Positions 13,147-25,806 of a stretch of DNA of 64,000 nucleotides are shown here, piece by piece (within the stretch, counting starts at the first letter, position 1; each line of letters starts with the position of its first letter). The position numbers and the translations under genes are program-made. The notes below the pieces were generated by a model. That model saw only the letters and a list, made by a program, of their open reading frames with translations, made no database searches and had not been told where the DNA came from. The DNA is from Anoplopoma fimbria. Lineage: Eukaryota; Chordata; Actinopteri; Perciformes; Anoplopomatidae. The stretch is from the NCBI RefSeq assembly GCF_027596085.1, contig NC_072458.1, forward strand, positions 1,932,001-1,996,000. Direction: 5' to 3'.

Positions 13147-14998
13147 TCCATCCATCCATCCATTTCCTTCCGCTTATCCGGGGCCGGGTCGCGGGGGCAG
13201 CAAGCTAAGGAGGGTCCTCCAGACGTCCTTCTCCCCAGCAACACTTTCCAGCTCCTCCTGGGGAACCCCGAGGCGTTCCCAGGCCAGACGAGATATATAA
13301 TCTCTCCAGCGTGTTCTGGGTCAGCGAGGTCAGAAGGAGCAGCGGCTCTACTCCGAGCTCCCTCCGGATGTCTGAGCTCCTCACCCTATCTCTAAGGCTG
13401 AGCCCAGCCACCCTACGAAGGGTGGCTTCCATTTTCCGGAAGAGAACCATGGCCTCAGACTTGGAGGTACTGACTCTCATCCCGACCGCTTCACACTCGG
13501 CTGTGAACCGCCCCAGTGCGTGCTGAAGGTCACGTTCTCCGGAAGAATGGCCAACAGAACCACATCATCTGCAAAAAGCAGGGATGTGATTCTGAGGTCC
13601 CCAAACCAGAAACTCTCCTCTGAGGTCCCCCGGCTGCGCCTTGAAATCCTGTCCATGAAAATCACAAACAGGATTGGTGACAATGGGCAGCCCTGGCGGA
13701 GGCCAACACGCGCTGGGAACAAGCTCGACTTTGTGCCGAGTATCCGGACACAGCTCTCACTTTGGTCATACAAGGACCGAATGGCTCGTAGTAACGAACC
13801 AGGTACCCCATATTCCCGCAGTACCCCCCACAGGACTCCCCGAGGGACACGGTCGAAGGCCTTCTCCAAGTCCACAAAACACATGTAGACTGGATGAGCA
13901 AACTCCCATGCACCCTCCAACAGACCTGCAAGGGTAAAGAGTTGGTCCGCTGTTCCACGTCCAGGACGGAATCCGCATTGCTCCTCCTGAATCTGAGGTT
14001 CAACAATCGGACGGAGCCTCCTTTCCAGCACCCTGGAGTAAACTTTCCCAGGTTGGCTGAGCAGTGTGACACCCCTATAATTGGAGCACACTCTCCGGTC
14101 CCCCTTTTTGAAAATAGGAACCACCACCCCGGTCTGCCACTCCACAGGCACTGTACCCGACTTCCACGCGACAGTGAAGAGACGTGTCAACCAAGACAGC
14201 CCAACAATGTCCAGAGCCTTTAGCATCTCCGGTTGAATCTCATCCACTCCTGGCGCTTTGCCGCTGAAGAGCTTTTTAACTACCAACGACCCCCGCCAGG
14301 CATATGGACGAGTCTTCCCCGAGTCTTCAGACTCTGCCTCTTCCACAGAGGACGTGTTGGTCGGGTTCAGGAGTTCCTCAAAGTGTTCTTTCCACCGCTC
14401 GACAATATCCCCAGTCCGGGTCTGCAGTTCTCCCCCCCCTGCTGAGCACAGCCTGTGAAAAGCCCTGTTTCCCCTTTCTGAGTCGTCTCGCGGTTTGCCA
14501 GAACTTCCTTGAGGCCATTCGAAAGTCCTTCTCCATGGCCTCGCCGAATTCCTCCCACACCCGGGTTTTTGCCTCAGCAACCGCCGCAGCTGCAGCCCTT
14601 CTGGCCAACCGGTACCTGCCTGCTGATTCAGGAGACCCCTGGGCCAACCAAGCCCGAAAGGCCTCCTTCACCGCTGGTGTCCACCAGCGGGTTCTCGGAT
14701 TGCCGCCACGACAGGCACCGATCGCCTTCCGACCACAACTCCTAGCAGCAGCTTCCACAATGGAGGATTTGAACATGGCCCACTCGGCTTCCATGTCCCC
14801 AGCCTCCCCCGGGATGCACGAGAAATTATTCCGGAGGTGGGAGTTGAAGACCTTGTGGACAGGATCCTCAGCCAGACGTTCCCAGTTCACCCTCACTACA
14901 CGTTTGGGTTTACCGGGTCTGTCCGGCAGCCTCCCCCGCCACCTGATCCAACTCACCACCAGGTGGTGATCAGTTGACAGCTCTGCTCCTCTCTTCTT
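13147..14998 (-). mobile_element. 5'-truncated non-LTR retrotransposon (LINE) copy
   Basis: About 1.85 kb on the minus strand, flanked by a perfect 12-bp duplication (ATAAATGCAATA). It begins near the C-terminal end of an AP-type endonuclease domain (LSTDHHLV, with the conserved Asp-His), continues through a linker into reverse transcriptase, and ends in a (GGAT)n tail at 13147-13163. This is the form expected from target-primed reverse transcription with 5' truncation. It is an APE-class LINE; the clade was not determined. Confidence 0.92.
13205..14959 (-). pseudogene. Broken endonuclease/reverse-transcriptase ORF2 of the LINE copy
   Basis: Three overlapping reading segments (about 14959-14378, 14580-13477 and 13480-13205) together resemble one LINE ORF2. 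Reverse-transcriptase landmarks are GKAPGVDEIQPEML, VVVPIFKKGDRRVCSNYRG, CGFRPGRGTADQL, CFVDLEKAFDRVP, LRQGCPLSPILF and the catalytic FADD box (codons at 13564-13575). The reading frame shifts between 14378 and 14580 and again near 13480. After MVLFRK the text jumps straight to LRRVAGLSLRDRVRSSDIR, and a further jump follows LGVEPLLL. Compared with full-length fish elements this implies internal deletions. It cannot encode a working enzyme. Confidence 0.88.
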
Positions 14999-15010
14999 AT
15001 AAATGCAATA
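14999..15010. repeat. Target-site duplication, right copy
   Basis: ATAAATGCAATA, identical to 13135-13146. The absence of any mismatch suggests a fairly recent insertion. Confidence 0.9.
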
Positions 15011-15254
15011 ATAAACCCAAATTGTAACACTGAAACAAAATAAAACATTTAACTTGAAAGCTTAACGAAATCATAAACCCAGTTCCAGGTTTCAAACACT
15101 ACAATCAACACATAAACTCTAATTATTCAACATTTCTAGTTTTTAAACCAATCATCTAGACTAAAACTAAACTTTTGGGGGGGGGGGGGGTTAAAATCTG
15201 CATATCTATTTTAAAAATATTTCATTGGCACCATAAAAAAATAAGCCGAGGAAT
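15011..15254. other. AT-rich spacer with a 14-nt G run
   Basis: Short interval between the LINE copy and the cbx3 poly(A) zone. It holds a run of 14 G at 15177-15190 and no gene. Confidence 0.7.
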
Positions 15255-15270
15255 TTGGTCACATAAAACC

Positions 15271-15276
15271 TTTATT
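15271..15276 (-). terminator. cbx3: Poly(A) signal of cbx3
   Basis: AATAAA on the minus strand, about 460 bp after the stop codon. It implies a 3'UTR covering about 15255-15734, in which no other feature is seen. Confidence 0.55.
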
Positions 15277-15734
15277 AGAACTTCAAATAATATTTACAGA
15301 CAGAGTATACAAAATGCACTTTTAGAACAAAACATTAGCACTAGTGTAGAAAACAAAAACAGAATCTTACAGGAGATTGATACACAAGAGGTGGGTGACA
15401 CCTTCACAGACCAAAGTACCTTTTAGAATTTACAAAATTTGAATAAGGATGGTGGTGGGTTTGATCAAAAGAATATGTTTTTTAAACTGCCAATACATCA
15501 ATTATATGAAACCGGAAGACTTCTTTCATTATACACCAAAAACACCACCACCTTCTCTCTTAGAATCAGTTCAGCTAATATTTACAACTTAGCTCTCCTT
15601 GACAGCCATACAAAGCGAGGGCTGAAACATCTTGAAAAATAACTAAGACGGCTAAAACTAAAAGGCAAGCCAGAGAAGAAAACTCAGTCCTGAGGAAAAG
15701 GGTGGTAGGAGACTGCAGGGACCAAAAGACAGTA

Positions 15735-16931
<1,197 letters not shown>

Positions 16932-17649
16932 TCACATGCATAGTTCCTGCTCTGCACAAGTAACAGGGGCCGTAAACCACATGGTTGTTACTACTTTAGT
17001 TCTCATAACTGAGGAGTTTACAGTAACATATATGGAAGAAAAAACGTGCACATAAATAGTATTTGTAATTCTTAAGTGCACTTGTTATGCTAAATAATAT
17101 TTGATGCTAGCCAAATCACAACATAACGGTATGTTAGCATAAGAGCTAACTAGCGTTAGCTGGTTAGAGGACTCCAGGTCTGCGTGGAAGAGGAGCATTG
17201 ATTTGCATTTACTGTCATGTGCAAAGCAAACAACGATGGTGTCAAGACATAAGGTGGATTAAGTCATGTTGCAGTGGCGTTTTAAATGAGCACATTACGT
17301 GATGCTTAGCTAGCCAGGGCAGGAATGCTAAAAGGCCCGAAGATGCAACAAAAACCCCCAAATACAAGCTCCTACTTCCCGCTAGCTTAGCTATGAGCTA
17401 ACAGGCTGTAACCTAGCAGTGCCATGGCAGTGCACTGGGCAGACACTAACAATGCACTGGTGTAGCCAGGTTTAAATAGTATATAAACATGTGGTAACGT
17501 AACGTTGTGGCTTACTTTCTGCGTTTCCTGCTACAAGCTCCAACTTGCAAAAGAAGGCTGTCGTGTGTTTGCCTGGATCAATCGATTAAAGATTACTCAA
17601 ACGTGTTGCATGAAGCATCATTTACACAGAGACGTGTCTGCATACGTAC

Positions 17650-17830
17650 CTTTAAAACAAAAGAGGAGCTGCTTGTGTGATGTCTGCTAGCCACGCGGTC
17701 AGCTTTCCCTTTATGTGTCTGCAGCAGCGAGCAGGCGCCAAAAGCTAACAGTCATGGGCTGCTACGGAAGCCGAGAGAGGAAACGCGCTTTTTTTTTTAC
17801 CTTTGCACCTGGTCGCTTGTAAGACTATAT
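17650..17830 (-). promoter_or_regulatory. cbx3: Non-coding exon 1 and promoter region of cbx3
   Basis: On the minus strand a GC-richer leader ends in TTTTAAAG followed by the consensus donor gtacgt (17649-17644). The matching acceptor lies just above 16879, eight nt before the cbx3 ATG. An ETS-like CGGAAG is at 17765-17770 and the dinucleotide CG is frequent. The transcription start is estimated, not seen, at about 17.79 kb. No gene leaves in the opposite direction. Confidence 0.6.
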
Positions 17831-17944
17831 TTAAGCCCTCAAGTCCTTTAAAGGTTGTGGTTCAAGGGACTTCATCAAAGCCACGAGGTCTGAAACTATT
17901 TGTGGTTGGTTTGCATATATATATTTTTTTCCTTCAGTTTATGT

Positions 17945-17983
17945 CTTATTTATTCTTTTTTGCAATCAAAAAGAATAAATAAG
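17945..17983. repeat. Perfect 16-bp inverted repeat carrying AATAAA on both strands
   Basis: The left arm 17945-17960 and right arm 17968-17983 are exact reverse complements with a 7-nt loop. Both strands read AATAAATAAG within the hairpin. It lies just upstream of the cbx3 promoter and downstream of nfe2l3. Confidence 0.9.
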
Positions 17984-18028
17984 CATGTGGATAACCTGCC
18001 ATTACATTCTTGTTATTCAGAAAAGGGG

Positions 18029-18300
18029 TACATTACATTACAGTCATTTAGCAGACGCTTTTATCCAAAGCGACTTACAGGAAGTGTATTCAACATAGGT
18101 ATTCAAGAGAACTACTAGTCACCAGAAGTCATAAGTGCATCTCCTTTCTTAAACAAGCATCTTAAAGCATAAACCAGAGCAAAAGTATAGTGCAGAGGCA
18201 AATTACTACGAATACAATAATTGCAACAGACTAATCCGAATATAGTAAGTGCTACAAACTACTACGAATAGGGTAAGTATGCTCATGAAACAAAAACAAT
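18029..18300. mobile_element. Dispersed teleost repeat (class not resolved)
   Basis: Contains the block cagtcatttagcagacgc followed by ttatccaaagcgacttacag, a sequence recalled as recurring in many fish genomes, and then a stretch with repeated actacgaata units (18208-18270). No coding sequence is present. Whether it is SINE- or DNA-transposon-derived could not be decided. Confidence 0.6.
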
Positions 18301-18317
18301 AAAAAATGAGACAGACT

Positions 18318-19640
18318 GCTTTATCTTTTTTGTTGTTTTTTTTTTTAAATCAGAAAGAACAATGTCAGCAAGAGCATTTCAATTTCCCTAAGCAAAAATC
18401 ATACTATCAACAGTCAACAATCACCATGCAATCAAAAACATTTGCCCCAAAAACAGATTGAAATTTCAACAAACAGAAAAGTAAACTCTTGGTCAAACCG
18501 GAAAATTGAGTACAAGTTTGTGAGGGACAAGGAAAAAAATAATTCATGTGTTACACTTTTACGTTATGCTCCTTTCTCCATTCAACTCACTCAGCTGAGT
18601 GTATAAAGACATATGCCAAGGAATGGGGTGGCATCTTTTACTAAATACTTTTTTCAACTCTCTTTCAATTATATAAAAAGCAACAACCAAACAACATTCA
18701 ATCTTATTAAATAGAGTTGGTGCTTGGAATTTTTACTTTTTTTTCAGAAATAGGAGGTTTTAGGTCCATTAAGGGACAATTCAATAATGAAGAATTTGTA
18801 GTCAAGGAGCCAATCATGTTTTTTTTTTTGTTTTGTTTTTTTACTTAGCCAAAATCTACAACATAAACCAAGGCGTGAGGTAGAATATAATCTTGCCTAA
18901 ACGCTTAAGTATTTAAAATGAAAGGGTTAAGAAAAATTGTGCTTGAAACAAATCACTCAACATTAATGTAAAACATGAGATGGTAGCCTCTTTACAAACA
19001 TTTTTGTTATGATAATGGGCACTCACAATAACCAAAACACTTATCCAATGCAAATTAAGGCCTTGTCAATTTAATCATTGGTATATTGTATGTCATAAAG
19101 ACATAAGGAAAACAACATTTCAGTACAAATTTCTACTGAACAGTACATGCCCTCAAATATCTGAAACAAAGCTGTAAACTTTAGATAGGCAAGGTCCCAA
19201 TATTCTCACCACTCCGAGATAAACTTACCATTAAGAAAAAAAAAAGATACTGCCGCTGACAGTCTCATGATGCATATAAGCATTTCAGGAACCTCAGAAA
19301 CTTTAATAAATACAATCTTTAACCTCTTTATACTGAATAGGTATACGTTGAGGCAAGATGGAGACAAACAAATAAACAAACAAACAAACAAACAAAAACA
19401 AACAAACAGAATCCTCCGCTGAGATCCCTATCCAGTGAGTGTCCCACTGCTGTCCATGTTGACTTTAGGGATGTCTGGTTGTCTGTTTGTAACACGGTAG
19501 CCTTAATGACTTGAATGTTAACAAGCACAGAGAGACTGGTAGCATTGCTGGCAGCTTAACTGATCCCTTAAACCGCCCCGGGTGCCTTGTCAATCTTCAA
19601 TAAGCATAAAATGTCCAGTGTGTAAGCTACATTTTCCCCA
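18318..19640 (-). other. AT-rich stretch downstream of nfe2l3 (possible long 3'UTR)
   Basis: No exon is supported here. The stretch is AT-rich with short T- and A-runs and one (CAAA)n tract. No RRM-like coding segment (such as an RGFGFV-type motif) is visible, which matters because HNRNPA2B1 occupies this interval in mammals. Confidence 0.5.
19364..19409. repeat. (CAAA)n simple repeat
   Basis: Tetranucleotide CAAA/AAAC tract, about 46 bp with two interruptions, downstream of nfe2l3. Confidence 0.9.
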
Positions 19641-19648
19641 TGAGAAAT

Positions 19649-19654
19649 TTTATT
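19649..19654 (-). terminator. nfe2l3: Possible proximal poly(A) signal of nfe2l3
   Basis: AATAAA on the minus strand, about 190 bp after the stop codon. The 3'UTR could instead run on through the AT-rich DNA to another AATAAA at 17949-17954, within the hairpin near cbx3. Confidence 0.35.
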
Positions 19655-19844
19655 TACAGAGATTTTTGTATTTTTTATTTTCCGAGTGTCTTTTCTTTTT
19701 GCAGCTTTTGCAGATCTAGGCTCCAAACAGTGGTGAATCCACTCACACAGGCAAAAGAGGAGATCCCAAAACCAGAGTCAGGCAAGTTAAGTCCAAAAAT
19801 ATCCAAAAATCTAAAAAGCTTAAGTCTCATCTGGCAATACTGCA

Positions 19845-22800
19845 TCATTGCTTTTTGTCCTTCTTCCGCTTGTCTGTTTTGTTGCCTGTTGATGTGGCAA
19901 CAGCAGGCCGTCTCACAGGCTGAACTACAACCCTCCCATTAGCCCCGCACTGCAGGGTGAATCTTTCTGGGTTCAAGGGCCGTCCTGAACCATCTCTCAG
20001 CCGGGCCAGGACGTCTCTGGTCAGCTGCTTGATCTGCTGGCCCACAGCCCCCATTGTCTTGGCTGTAAGCTGTTTCTCCCTCAGTAGCCTGGCTCTCTGA
20101 GCCTGTAACCTCTCCACCTCTTCTTGAAGCCCTGTGATGGCATCTAGTTTGCGCTTCCGGCAGTTTTGCGCTGCCAGTTTGTTCTTTCCCCGTCTGCGGA
20201 TATCCCTCAGGAGGGTCACCTGTTCAGGGGAGAAGCCGTGACTGTCGAGGACCTCCAGGAACTCCTCCACAGGCATGTTGACGATCTGCAGGACAGAGAA
20301 GGGGATGCACATGGCACGGGCGCGCATCTCATCACGACTCAGATCCCTGTCTTCGTACGTTGTCGCATCATCATCGCTGAGAGGCTCCTCTTTGATACCT
20401 TTGTGAGGAAGTGTCACTGACGGCTGGTTGAAGAAAGCAGGAGATGAGTAGCTGTGGTCATGCCACACGCTCTCACTCAGATCAATGGGTGACCACGTTG
20501 TGTTGTAGTCCATGATGCCCTTTGAGGGGACTGAATCAACCTCACTGCTGTAGCCTGTAGCTCCACACTCATCCTCACAGTATGAACTGGATGACGATGA
20601 CATCTCGGATGAACCTGGATGAGTGAGGAGTTAATAATTTATTAGTATGTAAGACAAACAATTTCTTGACCTAACAAGCCATGGCAATAAAGATACATAT
20701 TGATTTCAACCAACCTGGGGAGACTGGACCTCCAGAGCTGCTCTCCAAGGAGAGACCGGAGTCTGAGTCCAATTCCTCGAGGACCTGTGGGTTTATGCTC
20801 TCCAGAGAGCCCATCAGCTGGGTGTCCAGGCCTTCCAAACCCAGCTGATTGATCTGGTCAAACACTGCCTCATCCAGACAGCCACCCAGTTCGCTATGCG
20901 ATGACACATTTCCAGTTAAATTACATACTGAAGCAAACGGGAGAGCAGCCAGACCCACTGCCATCCCTGGTGATGGGTCTGAGTGTGAGGAGCCCGTGGA
21001 TTCCAGTCGGAAGAGGGTCCTCTGCTGTTGGTTGACTGGCCGGGACTCAACTCTTTCAGACGCCACACCAAACGCTCTGGTGACCATAGCGTCATGCAAA
21101 CTGACATCCTGGCTTATGGCGCTGGGGATATCTGCGTCAAGGTCTGACAGACGCTCAGTAACAAGGGAGTCCAAGTCCTACACATGACACACATTTTAGC
21201 TGATTTAAGTCTTTGAATTTGAACATGTAGATTATTACAAGACATACATGCTGATGTTCTGTTTTTTATACATCTGAATTACTGTTTGTTAAACAATATT
21301 AGGCTTCAAGTAAAATACATTTCCAGGTGCCAAAACTTACGTCAAGGTCGGTAACCGACAAAGAGAGTAAATTGCTCCAGTGTTGATCAATATCAATGGT
21401 AGGAGGCTGGTGGCGGGCTGGATCAGACAGCGCTGTGATGCCTTCCAGAAGACTCTGAAATATGCAAAAAGGATATACATAGAATAAAGCATTGACACAG
21501 TTAGTGGAATGGTTATGTCATGTCTCCAATGTGAATTAAAGTACTTGTGCCAAAAATCCCAAATCATACCACAGTATATGCTAATAAAACATAAAATACA
21601 AGAGAGAAACTATTCAAAATGCCAATTTTTACTCTTAAATCCTCTTGAAAAAGCTTGCTGTATAGATCATTAGGATTGCGACCTTTCCCTGTGAGACAGT
21701 CAATAATTATTGTGCTTCAACATCCTCTAATCTTACACAGTGTAACCACAACAGCACTGTCATCAGAATAGTTCAATTTGAGTCACGCGAGAACATGACT
21801 ATATGGTTCAAAAATAAATACAAGGCAATTTTCAACAGTCACGTGACCGTAAGTGTTATTCAAGTGTGACTCGCGTATTGTTACAGACTGACTAACATTG
21901 TTGTGTGCACTACAATAAAAACAATATAGATATGTTTCAGTAAACTGAAACTTTCAAAAGCAAATGTTGCAATGTGCCACATTTTTAACAGCGTACAGGG
22001 TCAAATGAAGGCAACTATGATACACCAGGATCATACCTCTTGTTCCAGTGTGGAACTGTGAGCCAGCTGAGTGAGTGGGTCAGGTTCTTCCTCCACTTTG
22101 ACTTTAACATCATCCTCCTGGTTAGGCAAAGAAAGGGAGATGGAGGGAAAGGGAAGACATAATTGGGGATCAGAAGAGTCAAAGATGAAAGAGAAAAAAA
22201 AAGAGTTGATTTGTTAGCTGACATCCAAAGACCTTAAATACGTTTACATTTCTGGTTTGGTGGCCCACCAATCCGGGTCTCGTAGATTATTGGATATCTA
22301 AGAAATATATTGAAAATAATTGTTCCGATAGAGAAAAGGCTTGTTTTACTTAGCGGTTGTCACAGCAACAGGGGGAACAGAGTGTACATACTACATTTAA
22401 CACAAGCTCCTTTCATCGTCCCGTCAACTGTGGTCAGAGCATTTAACGAAACGTTAGAAATGCATTAGCAGCTGTACTTGTGTACTGAAGTGGGGCTTAG
22501 GATTCTTTTTTAACATACTAACAGTTAAGCTAACTACTCTGAGATGACCCAACCCTGTTAGATGTTGTCAGACACTACGGATAAACAAAGTACAGCATTT
22601 AATGTGAGTAAGCAGCTGCCGTCCACAGACACAATGTTGTTGATAAATCCCAAAACAAACTATTTTCCGTGCCCCAGTGATAACAGGGGGTGGATTCTCA
22701 CCCATTACAAAAAGAGAAAGACTGCAGAGTTAGTTTTTACTTAATGCTTGAGGCAAAATTATAACTGACTGTACATTACAACAGCCATGTTCTGCCCGAG

Positions 22801-23898
22801 CTCTGTTTGAGCTTGTCGACTCTACTGGAGTAGTTTTTCCTGCTCCAAATGGCCCAGTGAATGTAGATAGGTATTGATATTGTCGTCCTCTCCTTTGAAG
22901 CATTGTCTTTCCAAAAACCACAAAAATCTTACCCTACAAGCAGTTAAGCTATTACTTATTTTACAAAAGAGTGGGTAAGGAGTAAAAGACTTGTCAACAT
23001 CACATTATCCATGTGAACAAGAACCCTGGGAGGGGGCAGTGTTCAAGTATGGACCACCGCTTTTGTGTAAGCAAACAGGGTGTGGGTCTAAGCCTCACTT
23101 CTCCACCTCTCAAGGCCCACAGCTGGTGGTTGAGTCTGAAGAAAGGGGATACAGTTACACAATTGGCGACATCAACTGCCCTCAGGACACAACATTCACC
23201 AAGCAGCTGTTTCTACCCTGAGCAAGAAAAATGGGATTACTGGGAAATAGTATAATGGAAGTCACAGATTACAGTTGGCAGTTAACAATACAGAATATGA
23301 AACAACGTATTTTCAGTTGGTTATTATTTTCAATGTTTGCGTTAACAATACAAAACAAGTGAGTGAACCTTTTGGCAAATAGTAGTTTTACAGCTGTGTG
23401 GTCACACTGGTTTTATGAGGGTCTTATCTGCGAGGTTAACTCTACTTGACTATTCAGACGTGGTTCAATGTGACAAGTTCCATATTGAAGAGTAACAGGT
23501 GCAGTGGACAGTTAGCCGAACACTGGACCACTGTCTGGCCGCCCTGTTAATTGGTTACAAGTTCCTTGTTTAACTTGACCGGTTAGGTATTCTTTAGACT
23601 GAGTCACCAGATTACCATGGTGAAATCTAACAAGGATTTACCCTAATCACTGAATTGCAATCCGTTACACCCCGGACAGGAAGTGCCACAAAAAGTGAAA
23701 GTGCCTGAAGATTTAAAGTGTTGTCAGCAGTTTATTATTACATTGTGTGTCTTGTTTCCTGGTGCTCCAGGAAAAAGGTTGCATATTAATAAGTCACTGT
23801 TTGGATGTGCACCCATCAGTTGAGCATTGAGGAAGTTCTAAGCCTAGTTCACCTTTGTCTCTCAACAAACTTTGCTTTAGCTGGACAGCCAACCATCT

Positions 23899-23952
<54 letters not shown>

Positions 23953-24547
23953 CAAGATATATATGTGTGTGTGTTTGCTTAACCAGCAGCAAAGTCTGTT
24001 TACCTTTCTGTTACATGTCACACACACTTGCCTCTTTAAGGAACCCACAGGCTCCATTGCTACAAGGCCTTTGTCCAAGTTCAGGGATTGTTTGGCAAAC
24101 CTCTCGGCCACCGTCGTGCAGGTGTTCACTGTCATCCCTGGCCTCGTCCCCGGGGCTCTCTAACCCCGAGGTGGTGTCAGTGTTGTTGCTGGTGGAAGGC
24201 CCGCAGTCAGCCTGGTCAGTGGTGGACACTTGGTGCACCAACCATGCGTTCAACTGCGTGGGGAACCGCCGAGAGCCGAGGGTCCTCACCTCGTCTAGCA
24301 GCCGCCGACTGGCAAAGAAATAGTCCAACTCGGGACATTTTGGATGCACACTATACCCGTCAAGATTGTCTCTCAAATGGTGGAAGGGTGTCTGGGTGTA
24401 GGCTGAGCTAGGACCCAAGTTAATCTCTATCAGAGGCGAGTAGTAGCCGCTGAGGTAGCTGTCGATGTCCACACGAACTCCAATCAGACTGAGTAGGATC
24501 GTTAACTGAATCAGGCCTTCGGAGAAATACTTTTTCGCGATTTGCAT
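19845..24547 (-). CDS. nfe2l3: Nuclear factor erythroid 2-like 3 (NRF3), CNC-bZIP transcription factor
   Basis: NRF3 is an ER-anchored transcription factor that, once released, pairs with small MAF proteins and binds antioxidant-response/MARE elements. Minus-strand coding exons are 24547-24032, 22117-22037, 21454-21341, 21177-20715 and 20614-19845; phases agree and give 647 aa (human 694). Residues 11-28 form the hydrophobic N-terminal ER anchor (LTILLSLIGVRVDID). The LLDEVRTLG ... AWLVH block (83-105) is shared with NFE2L1/NFE2L3. AISQDVSLHDAM (257-268) matches an NFE2L3 activation-region motif. NLT and NVS sequons fit ER glycosylation. DSGLS (376-380) is a beta-TrCP-type degron. The CNC domain is about 482-530, the basic region RRRGKNKLAAQNCRKRKLD 531-549, and the zipper about 554-590. 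Intron 1 appears to use a GC donor. Length, motifs and synteny with cbx3/snx10 favour NFE2L3 over NFE2L1. Confidence 0.95.
23902..23951. repeat. (AT)n microsatellite in nfe2l3 intron 1
   Basis: About 50 bp of AT dinucleotides, some 80 bp past the exon 1 donor in transcript direction; a short GT tract lies between them. Confidence 0.95.
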
Positions 24548-24919
24548 TTTCTAAATGCTTTTATTTTTCTTTCTGCAGATAAATGCGAAACACCGACCAA
24601 ACAGTTCCTCTTTCCCGAGTGGACAAAGGGAAAAGCCTAACAAAAGAGCACGCCTTCCCCTGTCAGACAAAGAGGTCCGCCTGTACCGGCGAAATGGCCA
24701 CAGAGCTGCTAGCTGTTAGCACCTAGCTCTCTCTCTGGTTTCCGGTTAATAGGAGCCTGTTTGCACAAACATAGCGACCTCGTTGCTCGTCGGTTATTCG
24801 TCGGTGACACTTCGCTATCAGACCCTTCCTGGCGTTGCTAATTAAAGAGAAAATGAAACATCTGAGGAGCTAACCGCTGTCACTGAAGCATGCTGCTACT
24901 GGGGGAAACTTCGTTGCAG

Positions 24920-25055
24920 GATTTGCATAGCTCATGCAGATTGGACCAACGCGCTCGCCGTAGGAGATTGTGATTGGACAAGAAGAACGTCAATTGTTAT
25001 GTCGACCAATGAGAGCAAGGCACAGTTGTTATCCATCGCAAGACCCCGCCCCACT
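24920..25055 (-). promoter_or_regulatory. nfe2l3: Upstream promoter region of nfe2l3
   Basis: About 370-510 bp upstream of the ATG there is an octamer ATTTGCAT (24922-24929), two ATTGG boxes (24940-24944 and 24973-24977), a CCAAT box (25006-25010) and an Sp1-like CCCCGCCCC (25044-25052). The three CCAAT-type boxes are spaced exactly 33 bp. Evenly spaced CCAAT boxes are typical of NF-Y-driven promoters. The 5' leader would lie at about 24548-24800. No oppositely directed gene was found. Confidence 0.6.
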
Positions 25056-25539
25056 TACAACAACACAAATACTCTGAGTGATAATAGCAGAAACAATGCT
25101 GGTATCACTTTAGACATGATATAATATTGCTCTTTGTTGTATTCATTTCATATTTCCAACTGTTCATTAATCCCAGAGGAGCTTCTCAGGAACATGGTTG
25201 AGTTGTAGTTCCGGGATGTTTGTGCTACTGACCTGCATTTGTTACATGTTTGGCCTGCTGGTAATCGGCTGAATTACAATTTGAACTTGTTCAGCTATGA
25301 TGTCCACAACTAACCCCAAACAAAAGGGAAAGCCGGCGGTGGAATGTTGACTTATGCAAAGCACTTAAGCCTCTGGACTTCCAAAAACAAATCAGTTCAT
25401 GCTTGGTTGGAAAAATGAAGCCTATATTCAGTAAACTATTTAAGGAAGTGTTGCTTTGCAGATGACATTTTCTTTCAGTCAGTTTATGGAGAATACAAGG
25501 CATTGTTATTGATTAAACTACCCAACAATATTTAAGTTA

Positions 25540-25806
25540 TTTAAAATCGCTCCAGCTCTACCATTTTCAGCGTTAAAATGCTGCTTATACTGCATCAAAA
25601 TTGCAATATTATAACTATAATTATTCTGTCTGTATTTATAAGATTTTTTTTTAGTTATTGTGGATTTCTTTTTTTCTTTCTTACTTATTTAAAATACTTG
25701 TTTGTTTTTTCTACTATGTCTCTTGTTTGCACTATATCTATGCTGCTGTAATCCTGTAAATTTCCCCGCTGCGGGACTAATAAAGGATTACGTTATCTTA
25801 TCTTAT
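25540..25806 (+). mobile_element. Retroelement 3' tail, fish-type
   Basis: The segment ends in ttccccgctgcgggac, taataaaggatta and a (TTATC)n-type tail (25793-25806), an ending recalled from many fish retroelement copies and UTRs. The 5' limit is not clear and no ORF is present. Confidence 0.55.

Noticed and set aside
22730..22921. Minus-strand frame in nfe2l3 intron 1 with a P-loop-like GPFGAGKTT
   Set aside because: A single short motif in a 63-codon frame with no further kinase or ATPase motifs is most likely chance.
22991..23221. 76-codon plus-strand frame in nfe2l3 intron 1
   Set aside because: No domain, no splice context and antisense to the host gene; not supportable.
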